Counted from the stretch's first letter, positions 9,801 to 23,800 are shown. The stretch is 64,000 bases of DNA from Eutreptiella sp. 'Long Island Sound 2002' (GCA_964036045.1 OZ038379.1:183878897-183942896); one strand, 5' to 3'. Numbers and translations are program-made. Notes: a model not told the origin generated them from the sequence alone.

Positions 9801-12800
9801 CACTCATGGTATTGGTACGCAATGCCATGGGTCTGGGAATAGTAGGATCAGTACACATGGCCCAGAAGAACGAACCCCATGAGTATAAGGGGCAGATGGT
9901 GGAAATACTGGAGACACTGGACAAGACTCCACATGATTGGGAGGCAGTAGGTGGAGACTGGAATCGAGACATACGGTTCCACAGAGAAACCATAGCCACG
10001 CTTCTCACCAAGGGCAGGACCGTAGCGTACATGACAGGTCGCCAACACCTGCCAAAGGACTTCTTCATCATAAACGGAATAAATCAGCAACAGAGAGGGG
10101 TATGGCTATCTCCAGTAGGGGACCACCCAGTGGTATGGGTCAAAGGGGAAGTAGAGCTGGCAGCAGGAGCAGCACAATCAGACGCCAAGCCGGTCACACC
10201 CCTGCAATGGGACAAACACCACAATGTGATGTTCTCAGACTTAGTGGAGGCATTCAGTGGGAGAAGGACAACACCACAGCAATGGATGCAAATGATACGA
10301 GAAACAGTGGTCATCGTGAACAGGGAGTTCAGGAACCCGCTGGAGGAGGAGACAAAGGATGACAGGGAAACAATCCGGCAGCTCAAGAGAGTGGTCCAGG
10401 GCAAAGGCTGGAAAGTAAGAGACAGGGTGCAGCAGTCGCTTACAGCAAAATACTGGGAGACCACAGTGCAGCAGTGGCGTCAAGTATCACAGCCAGGGAT
10501 GGCAGGGAGAACATTGAAAGTTCTCAGATTAAAGGCAGCAAATCCCTTCAAAATACTGCATCAGGTGGAGGACACGGATCGTCAGTGCACAGTGGAAGGG
10601 AAAGAAATTCTCACAGTGGTCAGCAAGGAGTGTCTCAAAAAGTACCCAGTACACACTACAAGAGTACCAGTGGAATGGGTGGAGGACCTAGTGGGAAAAC
10701 ACGTGACGGATGACCGACCACAACGAGTGGAGAGGGCGGCAGAGCTCATCATCCGCAAAGGGGCAGGACCAGTCTCAATAAGTGCTCTGGTCCACAGAAA
10801 AGGAGAGATGGTAAACAAAACAGCAGGAGTGGATGGGTTCACCCCAGCATTTGTAAAACTGTTTGGAATACAAGCAGCACACCAGTTCACCCAGATACTC
10901 AGGATGGGGTACGAACAGTGGCCGGAAGAAGTGAAAGAAGTACTGCACATGACAGCACACAAGTCAGAGGGGTGCAATGTCAACAAGAACACAAGGCCCA
11001 TAAAAATCCTGTCCGCACTACTGCGCATACAGGCAAGACTATTGGCTCCTCTGGTACAAACCATGACCAGACCGAGGTGGTCGGCAGGCAGACAGTTTGC
11101 GGGATACAAAGGCAGCTCAGTGCATGGTATGAGGAGGCTCATGCACATGCTCATCACACAGGCACTAGCCACCAAGGGGGCAGTGGGAGTATTACTGCTG
11201 GACATAGTGGGGGCCTTCGATGAAGTCATGAGACAGTCAATCACAGTCATGGCACAGCAAGGCGCACCCGACGTCAGGGAAACAGTGAACGGAGTGCTGA
11301 AACTGTATGAACATCTGAGAACATACGTAGTCACAGCCTATGGGCTCAGCGAGTGGTACAAGCAGATAGACGGAGTACTGCAGGGGGGGGGGCTGGACCC
11401 CCTACTGTACATCATCCCCATGCACCTCCTGCACCTGGCAGTACGGGAAGCAGGAGTAGGAGTGCGGCTACGGGTCATTCACGGAGAGGAAACAGTAGGC
11501 TCCATGGGGTATGTGGATGACACGGCAGCAGCAGCAGCAGCACCAGCAAAAGAAGTAGCAGAGATTACCCAGCACCTGGCAGACACACTGAGGAGTGCAA
11601 TCCATACACTGGGGCAAAGAAACCACAGTGGGAAAATGAAGGTACTGGGGTTCAAGGTGGAGAACGACAACATAGCAGTGCATAAGTTCAAGGTCAAATG
11701 GGGAGCAGACAAGGTCACCACAGAAAACAGGCATGCACATATAAAACTACTGGGAGGTAATGTCAACATCACAGGAGGATATGCAGCCATAAGGAAGGTC
11801 ATCAAGACATGGACCAATAGAGTGATAGGGCAACTGGCCAGGTGGCCAGTGTCAGCAGGAGTCACCATCGCAGTCATCGAGGGACTGGTGGAGAACCGCA
11901 TGGTGTACAAATGCGTGGTAAACATTCCAACAGAGGGACAGATCAGTGAACTGACAGGCATGGTGACCAGAGCATTCAGAGGAGCGTTTGGCATACCCAG
12001 GAGAACACCCAGAGAATGTGTATATGACATCATAGGGAGACCAGGCCCGGACACACTGATGTGGGTCACAGCCATAGTGGAGTATCACAAGGCGATGAAC
12101 AGCCCCAGTCAGGTGCTGAACGAGACAACCTGGGTACACTGGCAGTCAGAAGATCTACACAGGTGGGACAAGGATGTGAGGAGACTGAGAGCAAGAGTCC
12201 ACAGCATGGGCATCAAGTTCAGCAGGGTGGAATCACAACAAGGAGAGGTATGGACCCTACGGAGGCAGGAGGAAAGCACAGTGGTCAGGGTCTTATACAT
12301 ATTCGGCGATGCCAGCAACATAGAACAGTGGGGGGGAGCAGCAATGGTGGTGGATGAAGAAGGCAATGTGTGGTTGAAGAAACGGGTGACTATAAAGGCA
12401 CAGGGACTCAGTACAAAGCTGGTAGAGGCCACCATGATAGTGATGGCACTGGAGGCAGTGCTCCAAGCCATCAGGAAATCAGAAGTGACAGTCCAGAAGG
12501 TGTGGGCATGGTCGGATAGCCTGGAAGCAATCCAGTCTCTGGCCTCAGGGCAGTTGCAACAACGACCAGCATCCATCATGGACAGAATAATAGCCACGGG
12601 ACAGGAAACAACAGTACCCCTGGAGTGGGGATGGGTACAAGCACAGCATGACAGTCAACAGCAAGACTGGATATCACAGGCGAACCAGGAAATGGACAAG
12701 GAGGCCAAAGAAGGGGCCAAAGGCAGAGGCACACCACTGCGCCTGCCACAAGTGTGGACAGACGGAGCAGTGGTTCTGCCATTTGTGAATGACGAGGTCA

Positions 12801-12856
12801 TCATCGACATAAAAAAAATACCTCCTGCAGCACACGACGTCAGCACTGCGCAGTGA
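6868..12856 (+). pseudogene. LINE A polyprotein, one frameshift and one stop
   Basis: The frame starts at ATG 6868 and matches copy B up to about 7583, where CTCA is duplicated (ACTCACTCAGCAG against ACTCAGCAG in B) and shifts the frame. It then continues to a nonsense codon TAA at 9131-9133 where B has GAA. After that it runs open through endonuclease, reverse transcriptase (Y-V-D-D box near 11510) and RNase H to 12856. It has two extra codons (H-Q) in the endonuclease near 9545 that B lacks. The domains are described under copy B. Confidence 0.93.
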
Positions 12857-13967
12857 AGAGAGTGACAGGACACCAGCACCACAGCAGCGTACATGGACCA
12901 GAGTGTTCCCGGAGGCAAAGGAGGCACAGAAAGCATGGCAAAGACTGCAACCGCTGAGCATCAGAGACTGGGGGGAAATCAGAACATGGAGTCTGTATGC
13001 AGAGGCAGCAGAGTGGGAATGGGATGGAAAGCAACAACACTGTGAAAAATGTGGGCTGTGGTGTGAGAGCGTCAGGCACCATCAACTGCATGAATGCATA
13101 GTGACGAAAACGAGGATATACCTATGCGTGCAGGAGGTGTGCCAGATACTCATCAGTGAGGGGGTACAGCCAGGACGTATCACCCCGACATGGGGGGGGG
13201 TTCGGATACAAGGGAAGCAGCAAGTAGACATAGTATGGTCCCATCCCTCCAGAGCGAGTGCACTGCAACCACAGAAACACTCAAACAGAACAGTGTGGCC
13301 AGTGTGGCTGGGCATAGGTCCAGTGCAAGGAATCACAGTGCCACTAGCGAGAGTGGGGGCACAGCACCCCAAATCAGTGGTGTTCAGAACCCTAGAAGCA
13401 GCATATGCCATGGTGTATGCAGCGGAGGAATCAGAGATGAAGATGGACCAGCACAACAGACTACTGGCAGACTGGCAAGCAGGAACCAACTGCCGAATAG
13501 CAGTAGGTCAAGTGAAAAAACGAAAAAGAGCAGTCAGACCCATGGCCCTCCACACATGGTGGACCCTCATCTCAGCAACAAGGCCACGAACAGATACAGT
13601 CGTGGCACTACTGGTGCAATCTCCAGAAGGCATAGGAGCAGCACAATGGACTAGGAGAGTACCGGATGTGTGGGTAGGAGAAGATGGAGGAGACAAGGGT
13701 CAGATTATACGAGAAGCGCAAAGCAGAGGATCACAGGGGAGAGGGGTGTATTGGTGTCTGGTTGGCAGTGCGTGGGAATGGACAGGGTGCAGAATGGATA
13801 GTGGCATGCAGCTGTGGTGTCTGGAGATAAACGAGCAGTTTCTCAAGTGGGTGATCAGGGACCGAGATACAGTGAAGGGAGTGCGGCCAGGCGTGTGCAG
13901 GAACGCTGTGACTCTTCTACAGTACATCACGAAGCCAAAGGAAAAGGAGGCAAAGGCTCTGCCATGA
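12819..13967 (+). CDS. LINE A downstream zinc-motif reading frame
   Basis: Same protein as in copies B and C. It is offset from the polyprotein frame by one base after an A8 run at 12811-12818. It keeps the C-x2-C-x3-C-x4-H-H motif and has only scattered substitutions relative to B (for example Cys for Trp after Y-L, near 13125). Confidence 0.6.
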   Translation, partial: YLLQHTTSALRSEESDRTPAPQQRTWTRVFPEAKEAQKAWQRLQPLSIRDWGEIRTWSLYAEAAEWEWDGKQQHCEKCGLWCESVRHHQLHECIVTKTRIYLCVQEVCQILISEGVQPGRITPTWGGVRIQGKQQVDIVWSHPSRASALQPQKHSNRTVWPVWLGIGPVQGITVPLARVGAQHPKSVVFRTLEAAYAMVYAAEESEMKMDQHNRLLADWQAGTNCRIAVGQVKKRKRAVRPMALHTWWTLISATRPRTDTVVALLVQSPEGIGAAQWTRRVPDVWVGEDGGDKGQIIREAQSRGSQGRGVYWCLVGSAWEWTGCRMDSGMQLWCLEINEQFLKWVIRDRDTVKGVRPGVCRNAVTLLQYITKPKEKEAKALP

Positions 13968-14795
13968 GGTACGCTCGCAGCGCAACGTGGGCCAAAGGAG
14001 ACAGAGGCCCAAAAGGAGGTACCAAGGGGTACCCCAAACTATGGCAGCAGCCATACACGAGACGATGAGCAACGTCGGACCATTAACTGCGGCCAGCAAC
14101 AGACATGGATGCCCAGGTGCAGTATATGAAATGTCCAGCAACGGACACAGAAGCCCAGGTGACGTATATAAAAAGTCCTGTCAACGGTCAAGTCCCAACA
14201 GAAGGGAACAGCCGTATGTATGTCCAGTCAGTCAAACGTCGTGCACAGGTTCAGATCAGGTACTCCAGATACCAGAAGCAGCCACAGTGCAGCAGGGCAT
14301 TCCCGAGCACGGGCAGCACACCACAGAACCACCATGTGGCAGTGGGACGCTGTAACATTGCAGACAGACAGAGCCTCTCTGCACAGAGCACTGCCGCAAC
14401 GCAGCAGGCCCGGGCACAAAGGCCCCAGAGAAACAGTGCAGCAGCAGAGACATCACATGAGCAAATGGTGCAGTGCGTGTCCTGTGCAGGGGGTAGGCAG
14501 GGGAAAGAAGAGTCAGGATCACACAAAAACAGGTGCAACAATCAATCCACAGCAAAAACAACATCTTCCAGAAAGACATGAGAAAAACCAGAAAAGGTAC
14601 CTGCCGGTACAAGCCAGTGGCAGGTTGTTTTGTTTTCTTTGGCAGTACAAGTTCAAGAAGACGTGAAAATTTTCGGGGGCACGGGTAATACAAGGGTAAG
14701 GGAAGCGCACCACCGAAGAGAAGATGGGTAATCTCCGGGAGGGGACCAGTACGACCCTTGCCAAAGCGTTTTTCACAAAACAAAACAAAACAAAA
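13968..14795 (+). other. 3' untranslated region and tail of LINE A
   Basis: Contains overlapping open frames of 120-160 codons that are shared with B and C. Differences between A/B and C in the longest of these are mostly amino-acid changing, which argues against coding. The last 75 bases (GAAGATGGGTAATCTCCGGG, GGGACCAGTACGACC, CCAAAGCGTTTTTCAC, then CAAAA units) are shared with the 3' end of element N and are the likely signal recognised by the reverse transcriptase. Confidence 0.65.
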
Positions 14796-14814
14796 CATCC
14801 ATCCATCCATCCAT

Positions 14815-14850
<36 letters not shown>

Positions 14851-14905
14851 CCATCCATCCATCCATCCATCCATCCATCCATCTACCCACCCACCTACCT
14901 ACCTG
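14796..14905. repeat. (CATC)n then (CTACC)n after LINE A
   Basis: TCCA units to about 14882, with one TCCG variant near 14839, followed by CTACCCACCCACCTACCTACCTGTC. The same CATC-to-CTACC transition follows LINE C (33951-34045) and is present at the empty site (35103-35140). Confidence 0.95.
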
Positions 14906-15146
14906 TCGCGGGCCATTCGTGCACGGGTCCCCAGCAGAAGTGGTGTTGTGGACGGGGGCCCGTCGTGCAGGTCTCTGGCATGGATCATGTGTTGCGGGGG
15001 CCCACTGGCAGGGGATTATTAAAATGGCCGTACACCGTAGGAGGCTGGGGGGGTTACCTCTCCCCCGGACCCCCCCCCCCCCGGCTCCAGACCAAAGAAA
15101 TTTACCGTTGGTCTTGTCAGTCCACTTTTTGGGCCATGTTGTTGTA
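14906..15146. repeat. Second copy of the array's left flank
   Basis: Nearly identical to 3877-4116. Its left junction reads CTACCTGTC|GCGGGCC, joining the right-flank microsatellite to intron sequence. This marks the breakpoint of an 11.03 kb tandem duplication. Confidence 0.9.
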
Positions 15147-15230
15147 TCCATCCATCCATCCATCCATCCATCCATCCATCCATCCATCCATCCATCCATC
15201 CATCCATCCATCCATCCATCCATCCATCCA
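15147..15230. repeat. (CATC)n before LINE B
   Basis: Uninterrupted TCCA array, same position relative to the element as at 4117-4200. Confidence 0.97.
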
Positions 15231-15714
15231 TTCCTTAACCGGGCCCTCTTCTGCGAAGGTGGTAGCAAACAGGGAAGGTTTGGGGAGGTATGCCTGTTTT
15301 TCTCTTATAGGCCATGAAAAGCGAGACATCCAATTCAGTACGAGTGACTGGAATACGTGATCAATGACAAGAGAGTGGAGTAAGGCAGCGAAAGCAAAAT
15401 CAAGACAGCCAATATCAACCAGGGTACATGGTGTAACACGTTGTCTCCCATCCAAAACCCGGGCATCCATCCATCCATCCATCCATCCATCCATCCATCC
15501 ATCCATCCATGCCTTGACCAGGCCCTCTTCTGCGAAGGTGGTTGCAAACAGGGAAGGTTTGGGGAGGTATGCGAGACGTCCGATACAGTACGAGTGAATG
15601 GAGTAAGTGATCAGTGACAAGAGAGTGGAGAAAGACAGCGAAAGCAAAATCACGAACGTCAATATCAACCAGGGTACATGGTGTAACACACTGTCTCCCT
15701 TCCAAAACCCGGGC
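15231..15714 (+). promoter_or_regulatory. Two 5' leader monomers of LINE B
   Basis: Monomers at 15231-15463 and 15511-15714 with a 47-base CATC array between them. The second monomer lacks the CTGTTTTTCTCTTATAGG segment present in copy A. Confidence 0.55.
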
Positions 15715-17871
15715 AAGCGACCTGGGGCCTAGCCACAGGGTGGCAGGTGACTGTCAGGCTCGATATTGGTTTGTGGTAAATAGGAAAGTCTCCCTTCCCA
15801 ATCCTGGGCGACAGACCTGGGGCCCAGCCACGTGGCGGGTATGCGGATCGATTTGTTTGTGGAATTGATGCAACTCGCCGGTGCCACGTGGTGCTGACGA
15901 GTTGCCGGTACGGTAAAAAGCAGAAACCTGCCGGGCGAGGGTTTCTGCTGGGAGGGCAAAACAGCCCAACACACCAGAACAAAGAAGGTCGGCTCATCCC
16001 CAACCTAGGCAACAGCCCCCGTGGGCCTTGTGGTCCCCGTGTGGCTTCGCAATCATGGTCCGGCCACGGCGCTTGCAGTGGTTGAGCGTGGGCTCCAGCT
16101 GTAGGTGGTCGCGAAAGCACACCCCCCAGACCTCAAGCAGAGCCTCAGGCTGTATCTGAAGAGGATCCACCCTTACTCCGTCTCTCGTGGCGGTTGGGTG
16201 AGCGGGCGTCGTGGTGTCGTGCGGCCAAGACAAGTAAAGGACAACAAGACTCATGGCACCGCTCATCTGGTGCGCTGACAAAGAGCCGGGAGACCGGGGT
16301 GACAGGGTACAGAACGCTGACGAGGTATAGTGAGAGAGCAGCACTAGTAAAGATAGGTAGGTGCAGTAACAATTGTTTCGTTTTCTTCAGTTTTCCGCTA
16401 TTTTAGCGCGGCAATTTTCAGCCTAAGAAGCAAACCAGGGTTGGCGCCGGGATGGAAACCCGAGGGGTCAACAATGCCTATGGCGGCTCTGGTTTGTTTC
16501 TGCAAAACAGCAATCTTTCCTTGCGGCGATGCCGTGAAGTTAAGAATGCACATTAGCGCCCTGCAGTGGCTGTGCAGGTGCGAATTGTCAAGCCCTGTCG
16601 TCAGGTGAGCCCCAAAGGACTGGACACCACGGACGAGATGATAACCCCAAGTACCGCAACACCTGCCTGGAACCGGCAGAGCAACCGGGTCCCAGGACAG
16701 TGAGTGCCCAGGGCATTACACAAGAAGCCCAGACATCAACAGCAAAGGGTGAAAGACAAGAAGTCAGGACGGGTGGAAACCACCGACGGTCCGAAAGACA
16801 AAAGGGTGAGAGCAAAAACCAGGAATGGTGACCAAGATGCCCAGCTAAGTTGTGCAGAAGCGCACCAGCGAGGATGCCTGGACCCAGTCACAGCAATGTA
16901 CAGGGCCAGATGCCCAGACTCCAAGTGTGGGATACACGGAGCTGGATGCCCAGACTCCAACTGCTACGAGCAGCGAGCTAGATGCCTGGACAAAAAGGAG
17001 CAACCGCACAATAGTCCAGATGAAGAGGTCCGAGAAAAGAAGATATCACCAGATACCCAGACTTCGAGTGCCACAGGCATGAAGCTGGATGCCTAGACTC
17101 CAACCACAAAGAGCAGGGAGCTAGATGCCACCGATCGGAACGACCGGTGATGAGACCCAGACTCAAGAGTGCGGCAAGCACGGAGCTGGATGCCTAGACT
17201 CCACCTGTCCAAGACAGAGAGGGAGCTAGATGCCTGGAACAACAGACCGCATCACTAGCTACTCCAGAAGACATGAAGCGTCAGAACTGTGCAACCATGT
17301 ACAACCAGGGCAGTTGCCCAGAATCTCATCAATCTGTGCCATGTGTGTGCTTGCAGTGCATAACGGAGCAAGGACTCCACGGAGCGAACAGCAGGCAGAC
17401 ACAGATGGCATGGTCTGTGCAGAAAACACAAGGTAACGTGAAAAGAGACCACTACGAAAGTGGGCTGGCCACGATGGCCCGAAGAGATAAACAGGGTGAC
17501 AGTGCATAAGGTTCACGAGTACCCAGAAACATGAAGCAGGAGAACGAAAATCAAACAAGGTACAAGCAGGCCGCGAGAGCCGGTGCACAGACAGACAGCC
17601 ACAAGGGTCACGAGTACCCGAGTGCTGGGGTAAAAAGGCGAGTCAATGGCTGCACAGAGCAGAGAAGAGCAAGAATAAATCTGAGAAGAGGGTCACGAGA
17701 GCCCCATAAGAGAGAAACCGGCAAGCACAGCACCAGCAGCTAGACACGGGTGCCAGACCGCACAACAGCAAAGCAGGCATCGATAGTAAGCTACGATGGC
17801 TGCCGACAGCATGTAAACAGAGACAAAGAGCACTGCGAACACTAGTTCTCTTGATATTATACAGGAACACG
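15715..17871 (+). other. 5' leader of LINE B
   Basis: Counterpart of 4711-6867, with only scattered substitutions. It includes the GATGCC minisatellite at about 16884-17244. No convincing coding frame ahead of the polyprotein ATG. Confidence 0.6.
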
Positions 17872-20800
17872 ATGCCGCCAGCCATACAAACATCGTGGGG
17901 CAAAGTCCGAGCAGTACAAGGCAATCCCAAGAAAATAAGATGGGAGCCAGAGAATGGAGACGCAGCGACGGAGACCCTGGGACTATGGCTGCAACCAGGC
18001 AGTCATAGAGCCAGGCTCATGACAATGCACCTCCTCTGTGGAGATGTAGAACAAGCGGTGATAACAGAGATCACCAGGCTCAAACCAGATGTGGAGACGG
18101 CGACCTGGAACACAATGATGCTGAAGCTGCAACCTGATGAGGAAAAAGATGTAGTACAAGACATAGCCCCGAAGGCAGGAGCACGACTGATGGGGATCCG
18201 CAGCAAGTACTCACTACTAGATGCCACAGTAGAAGTGGTAAGACGAGTCTCCGACAAAGGACTGCTGACCACATGGTCAGCGAGCATCATCATGAAGGAC
18301 GCAGAGGCCAGGGCGATGTGGAATATGGCATGGCCCAAGATGTATAGAGATCTGGATGCCAGGTCAGAACCAGGGGATGAAGGAGACCCCCCCTCGACAG
18401 CCAATCAGCAGGAGGAAAGACCCAGAGGAGACATCGATCAGACGGAAATGAAAAAAGTACTGGCCCTACTAGAATCACTGCACGACCTCAACATCCCGGA
18501 AGAGGACAGACTGCAAGCCCTGGTGGCAGAAGAAGACGAGGATGAGATTGACATGGCCATACTACTGCTGCCAGCGACGGGCATATACTCAGCAGTACGG
18601 AAAAGAATCGCAGAGGCGACGCAATCAGAAGTCAAATGGTGGGCCAAAGTGCTGGTCAAATACGTGAGATACGTCAGAAGAGACCGAGTAGAGGAAGAGG
18701 ATAAGGCCAGAGCCCAGAGGGCAAAGGAGGCGGAGCACGCCAAACAACAGGATCGAGACAGAGCACAAGCCAGAAAGTGGTCACCCAAAAAGTCATCAAC
18801 GCCGACGGAAAGGAGCAGGAAGTACGCCAAGAACAATCAAGGCGCAGCCCAAAGGGTAATACTGCCAGATGACACTAACAAGACAGATGGCGATGAGGAT
18901 GTAGAGGATCAGGCAGAAGAGGTCCAGGACAACCAGAGGCCCCCGGCAAAGGAGGACACGTCCCATGGCAGTGCAGCAACCGATACCCCGACAGGAGTGT
19001 GGAAAACGGGTGAAGGAGTCAACAAAGTGGTAGTCCAGCGACTCACGAGAGGAGCCAAACGACTTCGACCAGTGCTCCTGACAGGGTTCCAATACACAGA
19101 TGCAATGGACTCGTACTCGGCAGCAGAAGAAGTGTTTGGGATGTTGTCGCTGGACTTCAGGACATTCAGAGACATGCAGAGACAGTACAATGAAGTAGTC
19201 ATGTTTGTCCCAGGGGAACAACTGGACACGGCCCTATCAGGGGCGTATAGGGACTCATTTCGAGTCTCTGCACCGAGAGACCCCATGCAGCGGTCAGACG
19301 AAATAGAAATCAAGGAGCTATCCATGCTGGACGGCCTGAAAAAGACTGCGGCAAGGATCCCTTCACCACAGCAAATCAAGCCGGAGGCGGCAGTGGAAGT
19401 GGCAGCGACAGGTGTGGTTGTGGATGCACTCACAGATCAAACAGTGTGGTGTCTCATGCCCCCGTATAGTCCACAACATGCATTCATATCCCTGTGGGGA
19501 TTTGGACAATGCACAGAAATGGCAGGAATAGTGACGTTCACAGCAGGCATGGAAGATGCCCAACGGGACATTGAAGAAATAGCAGAGAGACATGGCATAT
19601 GGGGTATTCAGAAAAGTTTTCAAAAGAGACCAGAAGGATCACAGAACGAAAGGCACTCATTAAACTCCACAGAGAGTGAGTGGGACAAAGCAGCAGATCA
19701 GTTTGAGGTGGTCGTCAGAAGCAGAGGACATGGGATGCAGGATGCACCGCCGTGGGTACTGCAACAGCTGACTCAGTCCAAGGCGTACAAAGGGCTCCAC
19801 AAGCAGAATAAAAAACACAAAACAGGGGGCTACCACCCAGTGCAAACAATGGCATGCCCTACTGAGGACAGTGGCACACTAACCCTGGCAGGGGAAAGAG
19901 TACAGCTGCCAAAGAGACGAACAGGAAGACACAGTGAAGTCCTACGTCAAGGGGATCAGAGGGTCGCAGTAACCAGAATCTTGGGTCCCAAATGGACTGG
20001 GAGTGGGACACCGCATGAAATGATGGCACACAGGGTAGTCAAACTACCGGGAAGACCAGCCATTTGCGGCACAGAGCAGCTGCACTCGGGAATACTGCAG
20101 TGTGGGGAGACTAAATTCACACTGTGGACAGAAGGAGCAGCGCTTGAGAGAGTGGGAATACTGAATTTCCCCGTGGCACAAGAATGCAATGCAGAGGTCA
20201 CAGTCAAACTCTGGATAGTGATTCAGATATGGAGCCATGGGAGGCAGCACCAAGTACTGGTGAAAGAGACAGGAATCAACAGACGCAGGCGAAAAGAAGA
20301 AACAGACATGGGGTCATGGTGGGCAGAAATATGCAACATCACGAAATGGGATCCTCAGGAGCGCCACTGGAGGGGCGAACTGGTAAAATACACAGAGGGG
20401 CATGGCAGAGGGGCGATAAGAATCAACTGGAGTGCGCCACACTGGGGACGACAGCAATATGAACAGCAAGCGTGGAAGGCAATGATGGTACCAGAGAACA
20501 GTCAACAGGTGAAAATGAGATACAGTCTGGTATCAGTGAACTGCCAAGGCATCAACAGAGAGAAGGAAACACCCACGCGGAAATGGGATGAGGTGACCAC
20601 AGTGGTAGTGGAAACCCAAGCGGACGTGCTGGCGTGTCAAGAAATGTGGGGATCGCAGAAGAAGGAGAGACAAAGAACCATAGCAGGATACTGGATGCAA
20701 CAGTCACAGCACACGAAAGTGGGACAGGCCAATGAAGTGTGGGTGCGACTTGCCTGGGCACGAAAACAAGCAGTCCTGCTGGATATACCCAGTGCACTCA

Positions 20801-23800
20801 TGGTATTGGTACGCAATGCCATGGGTCTGGGAATAGTAGGATCAGTACACATGGCCCAGAAGAACGAACCCCATGAGTATAAGGGGCAGATGGTGGAAAT
20901 ACTGGAGACACTGGACAAGACTCCACATGATTGGGAGGCAGTAGGTGGAGACTGGAATCGAGACATACGGTTCCACAGAGAAACCATAGCCACGCTTCTC
21001 ACCAAGGGCAGGACCGTAGCGTACATGACAGGTCGCCAACACCTGCCAAAGGACTTCTTCATCATAAACGGAATAAATCAGCAACAGAGAGGGGTATGGC
21101 TATCTCCAGTAGGGGACCACCCAGTGGTATGGGTCAAAGGGGAAGTAGAGCTGGCAGCAGGAGCAGCACAATCAGACGCCAAGCCGGTCACACCCCTGCA
21201 ATGGGACAAACACCACAATGTGATGTTTTCAGACTTAGTGGAGGCATTCAGTGGGAGAAGGACAACACCACAACAATGGATGCAAATGATACGAGAAACA
21301 GTGGTCATCGTGAACAGGGAGTTCAGGAACCAGCTGGAGGAGGAGACAAAGGATGACAGGGAAACAATCCGGCAGCTCAAGAGAGTGGTCCAGGGCAAAG
21401 GCTGGAAAGTAAGAGACAGGGTGCAGCAGTCGCTTACAGCAAAATACTGGGAGACCACAGTGCAGCAGTGGCGTCAAGTATCACAGCCAGGGATGGCAGG
21501 GAGAACATTGAAAGTTCTCAGATTAAAGGCAGCAAATCCCTTCAAAATACTGCATCAGGTGGAGGACACGGATCGTCAGTGCACAGTGGAAGGGAAAGAA
21601 ATTCTCACAGTGGTCAGCAAGGAGTGTCTCAAAAGGTACCCAGTACACACTACAAGAGTACCAGTGGAATGGGTGGAGGACCTAGTGGGAAAACACGTGA
21701 CGGATGACCGACCACAACGAGTGGAGAGGGCGGCAGAGCTCATCATCCGCAAAGGGGCAGGACCAGTCTCAATAAGTGCTCTGGTCCAAAGAAAAGGAGA
21801 GATGGTAAACAAAACAGCAGGAGTGGATGGGTTCACCCCAGCATTTATAAAACTGTTTGGAATACAAGCAGCACACCAGTTCATCCAAATACTCAGGATG
21901 GGGTACGAACAGTGGCCGGAAGAAGTGAAAGAAGTACTGCACATGACAGCACACAAGTCAGAGGGGTGCAATGTCAACAAGAACACAAGGCCCATAAAAA
22001 TCCTGTCCGCACTACTGCGCATACAGGCAAGACTATTGGCTCCTCTGGTACAAACCATGACCAGACCGAGGTGGTCGGCAGGCAGACAGTTTGCGGGATA
22101 CAAAGGCAGCTCAGTGCATGGTATGAGGAGGCTCATGCACATGCTCATTACACAGGCACTAGCCACCAAGGGGGCAGTGGGAGTATTACTGCTGGACATA
22201 GTGGGGGCCTTCGATGAAGTCATGAGACAGTCAATCACAGTCATGGCACAGCAAGGCGCACCCGACGTCAGGGAAACAGTGAACGGAGTGCTGAAACTGT
22301 ATGAACATCTGAGAACATACGTAGTCACAGCCTATGGGCTCAGCGAGTGGTACAAGCAGATAGACGGAGTACTGCAGGGGGGGGGGCTGGACCCCCTACT
22401 GTACATCATCCCCATGCACCTCCTGCACCTGGCAGTACGGGAAGCAGGAGTAGGAGTGCGGCTACGGGTCATTCACGGAGAGGAAACAGTAGGCTCCATG
22501 GGGTATGTGGATGACACGGCAACAGCAGCAGCAGCACCAGCAAAAGAAGTAGCAGAGATTACCCAGCACCTGGCAGACACACTGAGGAGTGCAATCCATA
22601 CACTGGGGCAAAGAAACCACAGTGGGAAAATGAAGGTACTGGGGTTCAAGGTGGAGAACGACAACATAGCAGTGCATAAGTTCAAGGTCAAATGGGGAGC
22701 AGACAAGGTCACCACAGAAAACAGGCATGCACATATAAAACTACTGGGAGGTAATGTCAACATCACAGGAGGATATGCAGCCATAAGGAAGGTCATCAAG
22801 ACATGGACCAATAGAGTGATAGGGCAACTGGCCAGGTGGCCAGTGTCAGCAGGAGTCACCATCGCAGTCATCGAGGGACTGGTGGAGAACCGCATGGTGT
22901 ACAAATGCGTGGTAAACATTCCAACAGAGGGACAGATCAGTGAACTGACAGGCATGGTGACCAGAGCATTCAGAGGAGCGTTTGGCATACCCAGGAGAAC
23001 ACCCAGAGAATGTGTATATGACATCATAGGGAGACCAGGCCCGGACACACTGATGTGGGTCACAGCCATAGTGGAGTATCACAAGGCGATGAACAGCCCC
23101 AGTCAGGTGCTGAACGAGACAACCTGGGTACACTGGCAGTCAGAAGATCTACACAGGTGGGACAAGGATGTGAGGAGACTGAGAGCAAGAGTCCACAGCA
23201 TGGGCATCAAGTTCATCAGGGTGGAATCACAACAAGGAGAGGTATGGACCCTACGGAGGCAGGAGGAAAGCACAGTGGTCAGGGTCTTATACATATTCGG
23301 CGATGCCAGCAACATAGAACAGTGGGGGGGAGCAGCAATGGTGGTGGATGAAGAAGGCAATGTGTGGTTGAAGAAACGGGTGACTATAAAGGCACAGGGA
23401 CTCAGTACAAAGCTGGTAGAGGCCACCATGATAGTGATGGCACTGGAGGCAGTGCTCCAAGCCATCAGGAAATCAGAAGTGACAGTCCAGAAGGTGTGGG
23501 CATGGTCGGATAGCCTGGAAGCAATCCAGTCTCTGGCCTCAGGGCAGTTGCAACAACGACCAGCATCCATCATGGACAGAATAATAGCCACGGGACAGGA
23601 AACAACAGTACCCCTGGAGTGGGGATGGGTACAGGCACAGCATGACAGTCAACAGCAAGACTGGATATCACAGGCGAACATGGAAATGGACAAGGAGGCC
23701 AAAGAAGGGGCCAAAGGCAGAGGCACACCACTGCGCCTGCCACAAGTGTGGACAGACGGAGCAGTGGTTCTGCCATTTGTGAATGACGAGGTCATCATCG

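Larger units (their letters stand above)
4201..14795 (+). mobile_element. LINE copy A, full length but degraded
   Basis: A 10.6 kb non-LTR retrotransposon between two (CATC)n arrays. Order: two 5' monomers (4201-4710), a long 5' leader (to 6867), the polyprotein region (6868-12856 with two lesions), a zinc-motif reading frame (12819-13967), a 3' untranslated region, and an A-rich tail of about four CAAAA units. There are no long terminal repeats. It is about 99% like copy B by eye. Relative to B it has a 4-base duplication near 7583-7590 and a TAA at 9131-9133, so it cannot make the full protein. Confidence 0.92.

Noticed and set aside
10582-11334. 250-codon and similar long minus-strand frames opposite the LINE
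   Set aside because: They mirror the codon bias of the sense polyprotein and repeat identically in copy B (21576-22328); no domain.
14105-14581. 158-codon frame in the LINE 3' region
   Set aside because: Present in A, B and C, but A/B versus C changes are mostly amino-acid replacing, and three overlapping frames are equally open.
4201-14795. LTR retrotransposon or endogenous virus
   Set aside because: No long terminal repeats, protease or integrase; APE-type endonuclease, 5' truncation of copy C and A-rich tails identify a non-LTR element.
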